Of a stretch of 64,000 nt of DNA, positions 52,308 through 61,524 are shown piece after piece. Source of the stretch: Lutimonas zeaxanthinifaciens (GTDB lineage Bacteria; Bacteroidota; Bacteroidia; Flavobacteriales; Flavobacteriaceae). Position numbers and translations under genes: made by a program. The notes below the pieces were generated by a model, which saw only the letters and a program-made list of their open reading frames with translations, searched no databases and had not been told where the DNA came from. The stretch is from positions 3,286,001 through 3,350,000 of the forward strand of contig NZ_CP129964.1 in assembly GCF_030503675.1 (NCBI RefSeq). Direction: 5' to 3'. Each line of letters opens with the position of its first letter. Positions within the stretch are counted from its first letter, which is position 1.

Positions 52308-53642
52308 ATGAAGAAAAACACTACAAAGAAAATTTATGTTCTTGACACTTCTGTATTATTATTTGACCACAACTCCATCACCAGTTTTGAAGAAAACGAT
52401 GTAGCAATTCCGATCACGGTCCTTGAGGAACTTGACCAATTTAAAATCGGGAATGAGACAAAAAACTTTGAAGCCAGAGAGGTAATCCGATTTTTGGACA
52501 AACTTTCTGGAAACAATGGATTAAACAAATGGATGGAACTTGGCGACGAAAGGGGTAAGATCAAAGTAATCATGGATGAGCTCACTCTCGATAAGATGGA
52601 TGCTGAAGAGATCTATGGTAACCGTAAAAATGACCATAAAATTATTAATGCCGCTATTTCGCTTCAAAATGAAGAAAAAAGACATCAGATTATCTTAGTA
52701 ACAAAAGATATCAATCTCAGAATTAAGGCCAAGGCGATTGGACTGATCTCTGAAGATTATGAAACGGGCAAGGTCAAAAACCTCAAGAAATTTTCAGAGG
52801 GCCTTCCTGTAATTGAAAATATAGATGCTGAGATCATTCAACGCATCTATCAGAAAAACAAGGTAAAAGAAAAAGGCATTTTAGGAAAAGAGAAAGTGAC
52901 CAATGGCTATTATATCCTGAACAATTGTACGAATTCAGTTCTTGCCAGATACAATGGAGAATCTGATTCGATTGAAAAAGTGGATAAGAAATACGTGTTT
53001 GGAATTAAACCCAGAAATGCTGAACAAACCTTTGGGCTAAATGCCCTACTTAATGAAGATATCAAACTCGTTGCTTTGGAAGGTGTGGCTGGAACCGGGA
53101 AAACGTTACTGGCTCTGGCTTCGGCCCTTGAGCAAAAAAACAAGTACGATCAAATCATTCTGGCGCGGCCTATCATACCTTTGAGTAACCGTGAAATAGG
53201 ATTTCTTCCGGGCGATGCTGAGGATAAAATTTCCCCTTATATGCAACCCTTGTGGGACAACCTGAATTTTATCAAAAATCAATTCAAGGCAAATGAAAAA
53301 AAGAGTCGTGTTCTACAGCAATTAGAAGAATCTGGGCTTTTAACAATAACAGCGCTTGCCTTTATCAGAGGTCGAAGTCTTACCAATGCTATGTTTATAA
53401 TTGATGAAGCACAAAATTTAACACCTCACGAGGTAAAAACCATCATAACAAGAGCAGGTGAAGGTACAAAAGTGATCTTTACCGGAGATATCAATCAAAT
53501 AGACACGCCTTACATGGATGAGCACAGTAATGGCCTGACCTATTTGATCGACAGGCTAAAAGGAAATGCTCTCTTTGCACACATTAAACTAGAAAAGGGA
53601 GAACGTTCTCAATTAGCCAATTTAGCAAATGAAATGCTTTAA
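52308..53642 (+). CDS. PhoH family protein (PIN domain + PhoH ATPase)
   Basis: 444 aa from the ATG at 52308 (MKKNTTKKIYVLDTSVLLFD); in-frame starts at 52227 and 52251 would add up to 27 residues with no domain. The N-terminal PIN nuclease-like domain holds D13 in VLDTSVLLF. The C-terminal PhoH ATPase has Walker A GVAGTGKT, Walker B MFIIDEAQNLTPHEVK and FTGDINQID. PIN-PhoH proteins (PhoH2) are RNA helicase/ribonucleases. The leader holds small hairpins. A strong terminator follows. Confidence 0.92.
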   Translation: MKKNTTKKIYVLDTSVLLFDHNSITSFEENDVAIPITVLEELDQFKIGNETKNFEAREVIRFLDKLSGNNGLNKWMELGDERGKIKVIMDELTLDKMDAEEIYGNRKNDHKIINAAISLQNEEKRHQIILVTKDINLRIKAKAIGLISEDYETGKVKNLKKFSEGLPVIENIDAEIIQRIYQKNKVKEKGILGKEKVTNGYYILNNCTNSVLARYNGESDSIEKVDKKYVFGIKPRNAEQTFGLNALLNEDIKLVALEGVAGTGKTLLALASALEQKNKYDQIILARPIIPLSNREIGFLPGDAEDKISPYMQPLWDNLNFIKNQFKANEKKSRVLQQLEESGLLTITALAFIRGRSLTNAMFIIDEAQNLTPHEVKTIITRAGEGTKVIFTGDINQIDTPYMDEHSNGLTYLIDRLKGNALFAHIKLEKGERSQLANLANEML

Positions 53643-53654
53643 CAATTTTCCTTT

Positions 53655-53690
53655 CCCAGGGATTCAACCTCTACGAATCTCTGGGTTTTT
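53655..53690 (+). terminator. Rho-independent terminator after the phoH-type gene
   Basis: CCCAGGGATTC (53655-53665) pairs with GAATCTCTGGG (53675-53685) with one G-T wobble, a 9-nt loop and five T. It starts 13 bases past the stop. Confidence 0.9.
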
Positions 53691-53735
53691 CTGTTACATT
53701 TTTTCAAGTCAGTCGTCATAAGTAAAACACTACTT

Positions 53736-54188
53736 ATGAAAAAATTAATAGTACTCGTTGCCATCGTCTTAAGCGCTTCCTGTGCGACCAATACCTCCTT
53801 TAATACTTTTTATCAAAATCATGAGGATGATTCAAACTTCTCTTTTGGCCTTAGCAGCTCCTTAATTGCTACATTCTTACCTGATGAGGATCTTGAAGAT
53901 ATAAAGCCTTTACTGAAAAAAGCAAAACACATCAGAATTCTGGTTTTCTCTGAAAACGCGGAGGACAAGTCTCAGAAGTTCAAAAACTTTATCAACAGAT
54001 CAAAATTTGAAGAAATGGTCAAATTGAGAAGTGAAAACGACAAAATTGCTTTTTTTACGCTTGAGAAAAGAGAAAGAATTAAAGAAATCGTACTCGAGAT
54101 CTCTTCAGGAGATGACTTGGTCTTGATTGGTTTAAAAACAGATTTAACCAAAAAAGATCTGGATAAATTGCTTGAGACTGAAGTGTAA
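53736..54188 (+). CDS. DUF4252 lipoprotein
   Basis: 150 aa. The lipoprotein signal MKKLIVLVAIVLSASC ends at C16. The core SLIATFLPDEDLEDIKPLLKKAKHIRILVFSEN followed by KFKNFINRSKFEEMVKLRSENDKIAFFTLEK is typical of DUF4252, a small Bacteroidota envelope family that is often encoded near ECF sigma genes; none is adjacent here. No function is established. It is a single-gene unit, convergent with the SDR gene (6-base gap). Confidence 0.85.
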   Translation: MKKLIVLVAIVLSASCATNTSFNTFYQNHEDDSNFSFGLSSSLIATFLPDEDLEDIKPLLKKAKHIRILVFSENAEDKSQKFKNFINRSKFEEMVKLRSENDKIAFFTLEKRERIKEIVLEISSGDDLVLIGLKTDLTKKDLDKLLETEV

Positions 54189-54194
54189 AAAAAT

Positions 54195-54989
54195 CTAAGT
54201 CACTTTGATTTTTCTGATCATTCTCGACAATATCAACGGAAAGAATCTTTTAACCCATACGGCCAGTCGCTCCAGGAACCCGCCAATCACAACCTCCTGG
54301 CGTTGTTTCCTGATGGCTCTGATGGCTTTTTTAGCAAAAACATAAGGGTCCAGACCATTTTCTGTAGCACGATCCATTGTTCCTTGTTTCTCGCCCGAAC
54401 CTGTGACCGCGTTGATGGAAACATTCGTTTTTACATAACCCGGACAGATCAGCGTGACTTTAATATTGTCCTCAAATAATTCTGCCCTTAAGGAATCAAA
54501 AAATCCGTGTAACGCATGTTTTGATGCCGAATATGAACTCCTGAGAGGTGTCCCTATTTTTCCAACAACACTGGTGACCACCACAAATTGACCTTCGTCT
54601 TGTTCTCTGAAATGAGGAATAAGTGCCTTGGTCAATGCAATTGTCCCAAAATAGTTGATATCAATTATTTTTTTGTCCACAGCCAGTTCAGTGTCAGCTG
54701 CCAAAGCTCGTTGGCTTATTCCCGCATTGTTGACCAGGATATCAATTTTTCCAAAGTAGTCAATGGCTTGATGAGCTGCTTCTGACATGGTTCCATATTG
54801 CTCAAGATCAAGCTCGAGAAGTTTTATTTTATTGGGAAATTTGCATCGTGATCGAACGCTTTCCAATGATTCAAGATTTCTAGAAGAGAGGATCAAACGT
54901 GTACCTTGTTCCGAATATTCGCTGGCTAGGGCAGCTCCTATTCCAGAAGAAGCCCCTGTAATCCAAACAACCTTGTTATTACTTGTCAT
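54195..54989 (-). CDS. Short-chain dehydrogenase/reductase
   Basis: 264 aa classical SDR. The dinucleotide motif TGASSGIGAAL is at residues 12-22, NNAGIS follows, and the catalytic Tyr/Lys is in YSASKHALHGFFDSLRAEL. The C-terminal end is hydrophobic and basic (WVKRFFPLILSRMIRKIKV), so it may associate with the membrane, as in DHRS7-like members. The substrate is unknown. It is transcribed alone from a -7 box. Confidence 0.92.
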   Translation of the reverse strand: MTSNNKVVWITGASSGIGAALASEYSEQGTRLILSSRNLESLESVRSRCKFPNKIKLLELDLEQYGTMSEAAHQAIDYFGKIDILVNNAGISQRALAADTELAVDKKIIDINYFGTIALTKALIPHFREQDEGQFVVVTSVVGKIGTPLRSSYSASKHALHGFFDSLRAELFEDNIKVTLICPGYVKTNVSINAVTGSGEKQGTMDRATENGLDPYVFAKKAIRAIRKQRQEVVIGGFLERLAVWVKRFFPLILSRMIRKIKVT

Positions 54990-55020
54990 ATATGATGATT
55001 CTCAATTTTAAGAAGTTTCT

Positions 55021-55028
55021 CAAATATA
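55021..55028 (-). promoter_or_regulatory. -7 element upstream of the SDR gene
   Basis: On the minus strand TAtaTTTG is a full match, 31 bases before the ATG. Confidence 0.55.
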
Positions 55029-55087
55029 ATAAGTTTAGGCCTTAGGTGAGCAGCTGCTCCTGATAATATCAATATGACGGAATATTG

Positions 55088-55095
55088 TACATTTG
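55088..55095 (+). promoter_or_regulatory. -7 element upstream of the thioredoxin-like gene
   Basis: TAcaTTTG is a full match, 13 bases before the ATG at 55109. Confidence 0.55.
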
Positions 55096-55108
55096 TTAAA
55101 AATCCTTT

Positions 55109-56455
55109 ATGAAGACTTATTTACTTGTTATTCTTCTCGCCGCAAGTTCATACATGCAGGGACAATATTCTATAAAGGGAACCATTGAACCGGACCATGA
55201 CTATTCTTGGATTCTACTTTATCAAATGCAAAACGGAGAGCAGAGTTATGTGGACAATGCTGATGTCATAGATGGTCAATTTACCTTTAATGTTGATGAA
55301 AATCAATCTCCTGGTATCTATCGTGCGTATTATCAGATTGAGAACAATTTATATGTTGAATTTATCTATAATAAGGAAGAGGTTGAGTTTTCATTTAATC
55401 CGGATAATCCGGAATCTACCATCTATTTTTCAGAATCAGCTGAAAACAAAATTTATCAGGATTATTACAAAAGCATAAGAGCGAAACAGGAAGAATTAGA
55501 TTCCGTTCAAGTACTCTTTTTTGAATCCACGGATAAAAAGGAAAAGAAAGCATTAAAAAAATCGTACACTGCGATTCTTGATGAGCTCATTGCAATTCAA
55601 AAAGATTATGAATCGGGGTCCAATGAGTTACTTGCAAATCATTTTATTCGGGCAAGTGCGCAACACAATGCTGCAGAGCCCATCGAAAACCCCCAGGAGT
55701 ACCTGAGCACCATTAAAATGCACTTTTTTGATGCAATGGATCTTTCTGACGAGGTCCTGTGTCATTCAACTTTTATATACAACAGACTAAACGATTATGT
55801 TTTTTATCTGAATCAGGCTGAAACCCTTCAAAGGCAAAATGAACTGCAAATGGATGCCATTGAAAAAGCAGTTCTTTGGATGGATAGTTATAATGATATC
55901 AAACTGAAATTCGAGGAAGAATTGCTTGAGACTTATCTTGAACAGGAAAATGTGGTTATGATCAATCACGTCCTAAATGAATATTACTCAAAGTTGCCTG
56001 AAGCGTATTTAGATAAAGAGATGATCGGTAGAATCAATGCTGCGATAAAAACGATGATCGGAGTCAGGGCACCTGATTTCAGCTGGTCTGAGAACGGTGT
56101 TGAAACATCGTTGTATGAACTCTCGGGAACAGATTATTATGTGGTGTTGTTTTTTAGCTCTAATTGTCCTCATTGCCAAATAGAAATACCTGAGTTCTAC
56201 AAGTTCATAAGCGGCATAGAAAATATCAAAGTTGTGGCTGTTGGGCTTGAAGACGAAAAAAGAAGCTGGGAAATCATGACGAAAGATTACAACGAATTTA
56301 TCAATATTCTGGATCTAGATAAATGGTCAAGTCAAAAAGTTGAGAATTACGGGATCACGGCAATACCTACTTATCTGGTTCTTGATTCGGACAAAAATAT
56401 CCTTGCCAAACCTGAAGATTTCAACGAGTTAAAATCGTTATTTGAAACAAGGTGA
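55109..56455 (+). CDS. Periplasmic thioredoxin-like protein with DUF4369-type N-terminus
   Basis: 448 aa. The signal peptide is MKTYLLVILLAASSYMQG. An N-terminal beta domain (YSIKGTIEPDHDYSWILLYQ ... VDNADVIDGQFTFN) resembles DUF4369, a long helical middle follows (residues about 115-320), and a TlpA/AhpC-like thioredoxin domain ends the protein. The redox motif is CPHC in FFSSNCPHCQIEIPEF. Such proteins reduce or rearrange disulfides in the periplasm. The partner is unknown. Confidence 0.87.
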   Translation: MKTYLLVILLAASSYMQGQYSIKGTIEPDHDYSWILLYQMQNGEQSYVDNADVIDGQFTFNVDENQSPGIYRAYYQIENNLYVEFIYNKEEVEFSFNPDNPESTIYFSESAENKIYQDYYKSIRAKQEELDSVQVLFFESTDKKEKKALKKSYTAILDELIAIQKDYESGSNELLANHFIRASAQHNAAEPIENPQEYLSTIKMHFFDAMDLSDEVLCHSTFIYNRLNDYVFYLNQAETLQRQNELQMDAIEKAVLWMDSYNDIKLKFEEELLETYLEQENVVMINHVLNEYYSKLPEAYLDKEMIGRINAAIKTMIGVRAPDFSWSENGVETSLYELSGTDYYVVLFFSSNCPHCQIEIPEFYKFISGIENIKVVAVGLEDEKRSWEIMTKDYNEFINILDLDKWSSQKVENYGITAIPTYLVLDSDKNILAKPEDFNELKSLFETR

Positions 56456-56471
56456 TGTTTTGATCAATATA

Positions 56472-56831
56472 TTAAAAAAGGTGAAAAGCATCTTTTATAT
56501 GCTCAATTGAAAATTCTTCAGGACTTTTGATAACAGCGATGATGTCAAAGCGAATTTCCTTATCGATTTTTCTGGACACAACATAATTATGAGCCGCTTT
56601 CAATAAAAACTTCATTTTTTGTCCATTTACAAATTCCTGGGGATTTCCGAAATGCCTGTTGGATCTGGTTTTTACCTCAACGATAACAATCAAATCATCC
56701 TTTTGGGCTATGATGTCAATTTCAACCTTTTGAAAACGCCAATTCCGTTGCCTGATATGATAACCCTTTTCCCTCAGAAAATCAACTGCAATCTTTTCTC
56801 CTGCAAGTCCGAGTTCATTATGAACCGCCAT
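56472..56831 (-). CDS. YraN family (UPF0102) endonuclease-like protein
   Basis: 119 aa from the ATG at 56831 (MAVHNELGLAGEKIAVDFLREKG); a longer start at 56882 would run into the neighbouring gene. The restriction-endonuclease-like core is EIDIIAQKDDLIVIVEVKTRSNRHFGNP, with the D and the E-x-K metal site intact. The function is unproven. It starts 4 bases after the LD-carboxypeptidase stop. Confidence 0.9.
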   Translation of the reverse strand: MAVHNELGLAGEKIAVDFLREKGYHIRQRNWRFQKVEIDIIAQKDDLIVIVEVKTRSNRHFGNPQEFVNGQKMKFLLKAAHNYVVSRKIDKEIRFDIIAVIKSPEEFSIEHIKDAFHLF

Positions 56832-56835
56832 GAAC

Positions 56836-57840
56836 TTATTCAAATTTAATTTTAGCCCTGTTCTTGTTGGCTTGTATATCAACGTAACTCCCTAGAAGCA
56901 GAGATCGGTTGTCATCGAGATGCCCGGCAGGAAAATCAAAAACAATCGGAAAATCTGTCCCTTCGGCTGCCTCCAGAACAATTTCTTCGAGTGACTTTCC
57001 AAAAGGGTTACTCTCATTTGGTTTTAGTTTAAAATCGCCAACGACTATGCCTTTACAGCCTTTAAAATATCCTGCTCTTTTTAAGCTGACCATCATACGG
57101 TCAATATGATACAGGGCCTCTCCTACGTCTTCTATGAAAAGAATTTTTCCCTGCATGTTCAGATTAGTGTCAGAAGCCAGCATACTGTAAACAATTGAAA
57201 GGTTACCTCCCACCAGCTGACCGGTGGATTTTCCCATTCGGTTGAATTTTGAGGATGGTATCTTATATTGCATCTTCTTTCCAAATAAGGCACGGTACAA
57301 AGAGTGAATGGACTCTTTCTGAATCGGGTCCTCGAGTTCCAGAGTTACAGGCATCTGACCATGAACCGACTGGTAGCCAAGATCATGTAATTTGTTATGC
57401 AATACCGTAATATCAGAATAACCAATGATCCATTTTGGATTTTCTGCAAAACCACTAAAATCCAGATCATCAATGATCCTGACGGTGCCATATCCCCCTC
57501 TTGCAGCCCATATCGCTTTGATACTCGGGTCATCAAGGGCTTTTTGAAGATCGGACAGCCTTTCCTCATCCGTACCTGCAAAAGTATTGTCCTCTGAAAG
57601 TAAATGATTCCCGAAAAATACGACAAGTCCCCAGTGATTCGCCAGTTCTATTCCTGCATCAACGGCGCTTCTGTCTTTAATTTTTCCCGCAGGTGCCAGG
57701 ATAATAATGGTATCCCCTTTTTTTAAACTTGGAGGCTTTACAAGATCTCTGGTAATCATCATTTCTTCATCATTCTGAGCCTGAACCTGTTGTGCTATGA
57801 CCACAAACAAACACAGGAAAAAAGTGATATGTCTTTTCAT
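56836..57840 (-). CDS. LD-carboxypeptidase, peptidase family S66, exported
   Basis: 334 aa from the ATG at 57840. A signal peptide (MKRHITFFLCLFVVIAQQVQA) puts it in the periplasm, unlike E. coli LdcA. The nucleophile Ser is in IIGYSDITVLH, with WAARGGYGTVRIIDDLD before it and the Glu/His partners in LFIEDVGEALYHIDRMM and FPAGHLDD. It would trim the terminal D-Ala from murein tetrapeptides for recycling. It is paired with yraN. Confidence 0.9.
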   Translation of the reverse strand: MKRHITFFLCLFVVIAQQVQAQNDEEMMITRDLVKPPSLKKGDTIIILAPAGKIKDRSAVDAGIELANHWGLVVFFGNHLLSEDNTFAGTDEERLSDLQKALDDPSIKAIWAARGGYGTVRIIDDLDFSGFAENPKWIIGYSDITVLHNKLHDLGYQSVHGQMPVTLELEDPIQKESIHSLYRALFGKKMQYKIPSSKFNRMGKSTGQLVGGNLSIVYSMLASDTNLNMQGKILFIEDVGEALYHIDRMMVSLKRAGYFKGCKGIVVGDFKLKPNESNPFGKSLEEIVLEAAEGTDFPIVFDFPAGHLDDNRSLLLGSYVDIQANKNRAKIKFE

Positions 57841-57964
57841 AAAAATCATAAATTAATTTTCGATAAAAGTATAATTTAAAAACGATATAGAACTCGCTCC
57901 TTGAAGTTCAAACAGAAAGGATTTGATAATTTAAAATAAAGAGGGTCATGTTTTCCCTTTTTCT

Positions 57965-57972
57965 TACTTTTG
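57965..57972 (+). promoter_or_regulatory. -7 element upstream of metG
   Basis: TActTTTG is a full match, 18 bases before the metG ATG. Confidence 0.55.
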
Positions 57973-57990
57973 TGGTCTTAATTTTATGAC

Positions 57991-60048
57991 ATGCAAGATC
58001 CAAAAAGATATACAATAACAGCCGCTTTGCCTTATACCAATGGCCCGGTACATATTGGCCATTTAGCAGGGGTTTATGTTCCTGCTGATATTTATGCCCG
58101 ATACCTAAGGTTAAATGATAAGGAAGTTGCTTTTGTCTGTGGTTCTGACGAGCATGGGGTGCCAATTACTTTAAAAGCGAAGGCAGAGGGGACAACGCCG
58201 CAGGCGGTAGTTGATAAATACCATGAAATCATTAAAAAATCTTTTCAGGAATTTGGAATCACCTTTGATAATTATTCAAGAACCTCAGCTAAAATTCATC
58301 ACGAAACTGCTTCTGAGTTTTTTAAGGATCTATACAAGCATGGAAAGTTTATCGAAGAGACTTCGGCACAACTTTACGACGAAAAGGCAGAACAGTTTTT
58401 AGCAGACCGATTTGTAGTGGGTACCTGTCCAAAATGTGGTTTTGAAGAAAGTTATGGAGATCAATGTGAGAACTGCGGGACAAGTCATAATGCAAAGGAC
58501 CTGATTAATCCAAAATCAGTAATTACAGGAAACGTGCCATCTCTAAAAGAAACAAAGCACTGGTATTTACCTCTGAATGAATATGAAAAATGGCTGGATG
58601 AATGGATTCTTCAAGGCCATAAAAAGGATTGGAAAGCCAATGTTCTCGGTCAGGTAAAATCATGGATCGATGACGGTTTAAAACCAAGAGCCGTTACCCG
58701 AGACCTTGACTGGGGAATACCTGTTCCGGTTGAAGGCGGAGAAGGAAAGGTTCTTTATGTCTGGTTTGATGCTCCGATCGGATATATTTCTTCAACCAAG
58801 GAATGGGCCGAAAAAACGGGTAAGGACTGGGAGCCCTTCTGGAAGGATAAGGAAACAAAATTATTACACTTTATAGGAAAGGACAATATCGTGTTTCACT
58901 GTATCATTTTCCCTTCCATGCTAAAAGCTCAGGGAAGCTATATCCTACCCGAAAATGTTCCTGCCAATGAATTTCTGAATCTCGAAGGAAACAAAATTTC
59001 AACGTCAAAAAACTGGGCAGTCTGGCTTCATGAATACCTACAGGATTTTCCTGAAAAGCAGGATGTGCTTCGATATGTTCTGACAGCAAATGCACCTGAA
59101 ACCAAGGATAACGATTTTACATGGAAAGATTTTCAAGCCAGAAACAACAATGAACTCGTTGCTATTTTCGGAAATTTTGTAAACAGGGTGGTTGTTTTGA
59201 CCAATAAATACTATTCGGGCCTTGTCCCGGCTGCAGGAGCTTTATCAGAAGTGGACCAACAAACCCTGGATACGATGCATTCGTATCCTGAAATCATATC
59301 AAAATCTATTGAGCGATTCCGGTTTAGAGAAGCCCTTTCTGAATTGATGAATCTTGCAAGGCTGGGTAATAAGTACCTTGCAGATGAAGAACCCTGGAAG
59401 AAAATCAAAACTGATCCTGAAAGGGTTAAGACAATTATGTACGTTGCCCTTCAGATCGCTTCAGCCTTGTCTGTTTTGAGTGAACCCTTTTTACCTTTTA
59501 CCAGCAAAAAATTAAAGGAAATCCTTAATTTGGATGAAAGATTGGATTTAAGGTGGAAATCGGTAGGGCCCAATACTATTTTAATAGCTTCGGATCACAA
59601 AATCAATAAGGCCTCTCTCCTTTTTTCAAAAATTGAAGATGCCGAGATTCAAAAACAGATCGATAAACTGGAAGCTTCCAAAACAAGTGCTGAAGAAGTC
59701 AAGCTGGAGCCTCAAAAAGAGACTATTAGTTTTGAGGATTTTACTAAACTGGATATTCGTATAGGAACAATTCTTGAAGCTGAAAAAGTGCCGAAAACAA
59801 AAAAACTTCTCAAGTTGAAAGTAGATGTTGGCATTGATACCCGCACAATCGTGAGTGGTATTGCAGAAAGTTTTGACCCTTCTGAAATTATAGGCCAAAA
59901 GGTTACGGTACTGGTAAACCTTGCCCCAAGAAAATTAAGAGGTGTGGAAAGTCAGGGAATGATTTTGATGAGTGATACCCAGGATGGAAAACTAAGTTTT
60001 ATTGAACCCGACGGAGATACGGTCACGAACGGGGAAAAAGTTAGCTAA
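57991..60048 (+). CDS. metG: Methionyl-tRNA synthetase
   Basis: 685 aa. The class I signature HIGH is at residues 21-24 ([19 protein letters not shown]). The zinc knuckle is [18 protein letters not shown]. The second signature reads KISTS ([16 protein letters not shown]) in place of KMSKS, a known variant in this enzyme. A C-terminal EMAP/Trbp111-type tRNA-binding domain ([18 protein letters not shown]) is fused, as in other Bacteroidota. It is a single-gene unit. Confidence 0.98.
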   Translation: MQDPKRYTITAALPYTNGPVHIGHLAGVYVPADIYARYLRLNDKEVAFVCGSDEHGVPITLKAKAEGTTPQAVVDKYHEIIKKSFQEFGITFDNYSRTSAKIHHETASEFFKDLYKHGKFIEETSAQLYDEKAEQFLADRFVVGTCPKCGFEESYGDQCENCGTSHNAKDLINPKSVITGNVPSLKETKHWYLPLNEYEKWLDEWILQGHKKDWKANVLGQVKSWIDDGLKPRAVTRDLDWGIPVPVEGGEGKVLYVWFDAPIGYISSTKEWAEKTGKDWEPFWKDKETKLLHFIGKDNIVFHCIIFPSMLKAQGSYILPENVPANEFLNLEGNKISTSKNWAVWLHEYLQDFPEKQDVLRYVLTANAPETKDNDFTWKDFQARNNNELVAIFGNFVNRVVVLTNKYYSGLVPAAGALSEVDQQTLDTMHSYPEIISKSIERFRFREALSELMNLARLGNKYLADEEPWKKIKTDPERVKTIMYVALQIASALSVLSEPFLPFTSKKLKEILNLDERLDLRWKSVGPNTILIASDHKINKASLLFSKIEDAEIQKQIDKLEASKTSAEEVKLEPQKETISFEDFTKLDIRIGTILEAEKVPKTKKLLKLKVDVGIDTRTIVSGIAESFDPSEIIGQKVTVLVNLAPRKLRGVESQGMILMSDTQDGKLSFIEPDGDTVTNGEKVS

Positions 60049-60067
60049 AAAATAAAATCAGACGGAT

Positions 60068-60103
60068 AAAACATGGACCGAGGAATTTGTTTCATGTTTT
60101 TTT
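60068..60103 (+). terminator. Terminator after metG
   Basis: AAAACATG (60068-60075) pairs with CATGTTTT (60093-60100), followed by further T. It starts 20 bases past the stop. The loop is 17 nt, which weakens it. Confidence 0.5.
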
Positions 60104-60196
60104 ATGCCCTAAATTGAGGTTTTGAAAAATTTAATCATCCTTGTCAACCTTTAAACAGGTTATTACGTCTTTATAGATGTAAGGCCTTTTGGAAGC

Positions 60197-60754
60197 ATGC
60201 TCAAAATAATTAAAATAAACAGCAATTCAGAATTAATCAGGCAGTCGCTTCAAAATAACAGAACGGCGCAAAAGTTGTTATACGAGAAATTTTCTCCAAA
60301 AATGCTGAGTCTGTGTGCGTATTATATAAAAGACTTACAAAAATCGGAGGAGGTGATGTTAAATGGTTTTCTAAAAGTGTTTACAAAACTTCATCAGTAC
60401 TCCGAAAAAGGAAGTTTTGAAGGTTGGATCCGAAAAATCATGGTCTATGAATGCATATCGTATTTACGAAAAAAGAACAACCTGCTTTTCACAGATACGA
60501 TTGAATCGTTTGAAAGCATCGTGGATAACGAAATCGAATTAAAGATCGCTGTTGAAGACCTTCAAATTTATATCAACAAATTGCCAGAGGGCTGTAAAAT
60601 TGTTTTTAACATGTATGTTATCGAGGGGTATAAGCATGCTGAAATCGCTGAAATTCTAAACATCAGTGTCGGAACCTGCAAGACCCAGCTCCACAGGGCC
60701 CGGAAAACGTTACAGGAAATGATTTCATATCATCAAAAAAAGAAAGTATTATGA
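60197..60754 (+). CDS. ECF-type RNA polymerase sigma factor
   Basis: 185 aa. Region 2 is LLYEKFSPKMLSLCAYYIKD through FEGWIRKIMVYECISYLRKK and region 4 is VIEGYKHAEIAEILNISVGTCKTQLHRARKTLQEM, the helix-turn-helix that reads the -35 site. It is typical of extracytoplasmic-function sigma factors of Bacteroidota. The next gene overlaps its stop as ATGA and encodes a one-helix membrane protein, the place where an anti-sigma factor is usually found. Confidence 0.93.
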   Translation: MLKIIKINSNSELIRQSLQNNRTAQKLLYEKFSPKMLSLCAYYIKDLQKSEEVMLNGFLKVFTKLHQYSEKGSFEGWIRKIMVYECISYLRKKNNLLFTDTIESFESIVDNEIELKIAVEDLQIYINKLPEGCKIVFNMYVIEGYKHAEIAEILNISVGTCKTQLHRARKTLQEMISYHQKKKVL

Positions 60755-61506
60755 AACGGTATAAATACAGAGAATCTCTTCAGAACAGAACGATTGATCC
60801 TTCTTCAGGTTCCTGGGATCAACTGGCGACAAAATTAGATGCTCATCAAAATAAAAGAAGGTCCAGGAATTGGATGCTATTGAAAATCGCTTCTTTCATT
60901 TTGCTATTGGTTTCTGTCGGAATTTATTACTTTCAACCTATACCAATTGCAGTTCCTGTTCAGGAAATTGCAGCTCCTGTTTCCGTTGAGGATCTAAAAG
61001 ATATCCCGGGTAATGAGGTTGTAACCGAAACTGAAATTGTTGAGATATCAAACCCTCCCTATCAGAAATCAACCCCTCCTGAAAATCAAAGTGCTGATAA
61101 ACCAGACGTTCTGCAAATTGCTAAGAATCCTTCAATAAATAGTGAAGAAACTGAACTCAGCTCTGCTAAAATTGCCTCCTCAAAAAGCCTTGGCATTTCA
61201 AAAACCAGTGATGATCCGGATTTTAAGATCGAAAAATATGAGCAGGTTGCTGCAGAAATATCGTCTTCAGAGGACTATTCTGTTGAAGATGAACTATTAG
61301 ACCAGGAAATTGATCAGTTACTCCATGATTCCAAACTGAAACTCATAGTAAACGGACAGATTTCACCCAAAAAATACGTCAATACAGATGCCCTCTTGAA
61401 TTCGGTTGAAGATGATCTCGACAAAGATCTTAGGCAGCAATTAATTGAAAAAATCGTCAATACACTCAAAAAAGACAAAGAAGTAGTAACCTCGGAAGAA
61501 AACTAA
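60751..61506 (+). CDS. Single-pass membrane protein, possible anti-sigma partner
   Basis: 251 aa. A cytoplasmic N-terminus of about 45 residues (SLQNRTIDPSSGSWDQLATKLDAHQNKRRSRN) precedes one membrane helix (LLKIASFILLLVSVGIYYF, residues 48-66). An acidic, Ser/Glu-rich region of 180 residues with low complexity follows. No zinc anti-sigma HxxxC motif is visible. Overlap with the sigma gene and the topology suggest an anti-sigma-like role, but the sequence does not match a known anti-sigma family that I recognise. Confidence 0.7.
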   Translation: MKRYKYRESLQNRTIDPSSGSWDQLATKLDAHQNKRRSRNWMLLKIASFILLLVSVGIYYFQPIPIAVPVQEIAAPVSVEDLKDIPGNEVVTETEIVEISNPPYQKSTPPENQSADKPDVLQIAKNPSINSEETELSSAKIASSKSLGISKTSDDPDFKIEKYEQVAAEISSSEDYSVEDELLDQEIDQLLHDSKLKLIVNGQISPKKYVNTDALLNSVEDDLDKDLRQQLIEKIVNTLKKDKEVVTSEEN

Positions 61507-61524
61507 TTCCCCAACATATCCACC

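Noticed and set aside
57900-57990. Riboswitch upstream of metG
   Set aside because: The gap is short, no SAM- or T-box-like pairing was seen, and the -7 box leaves too short a leader.
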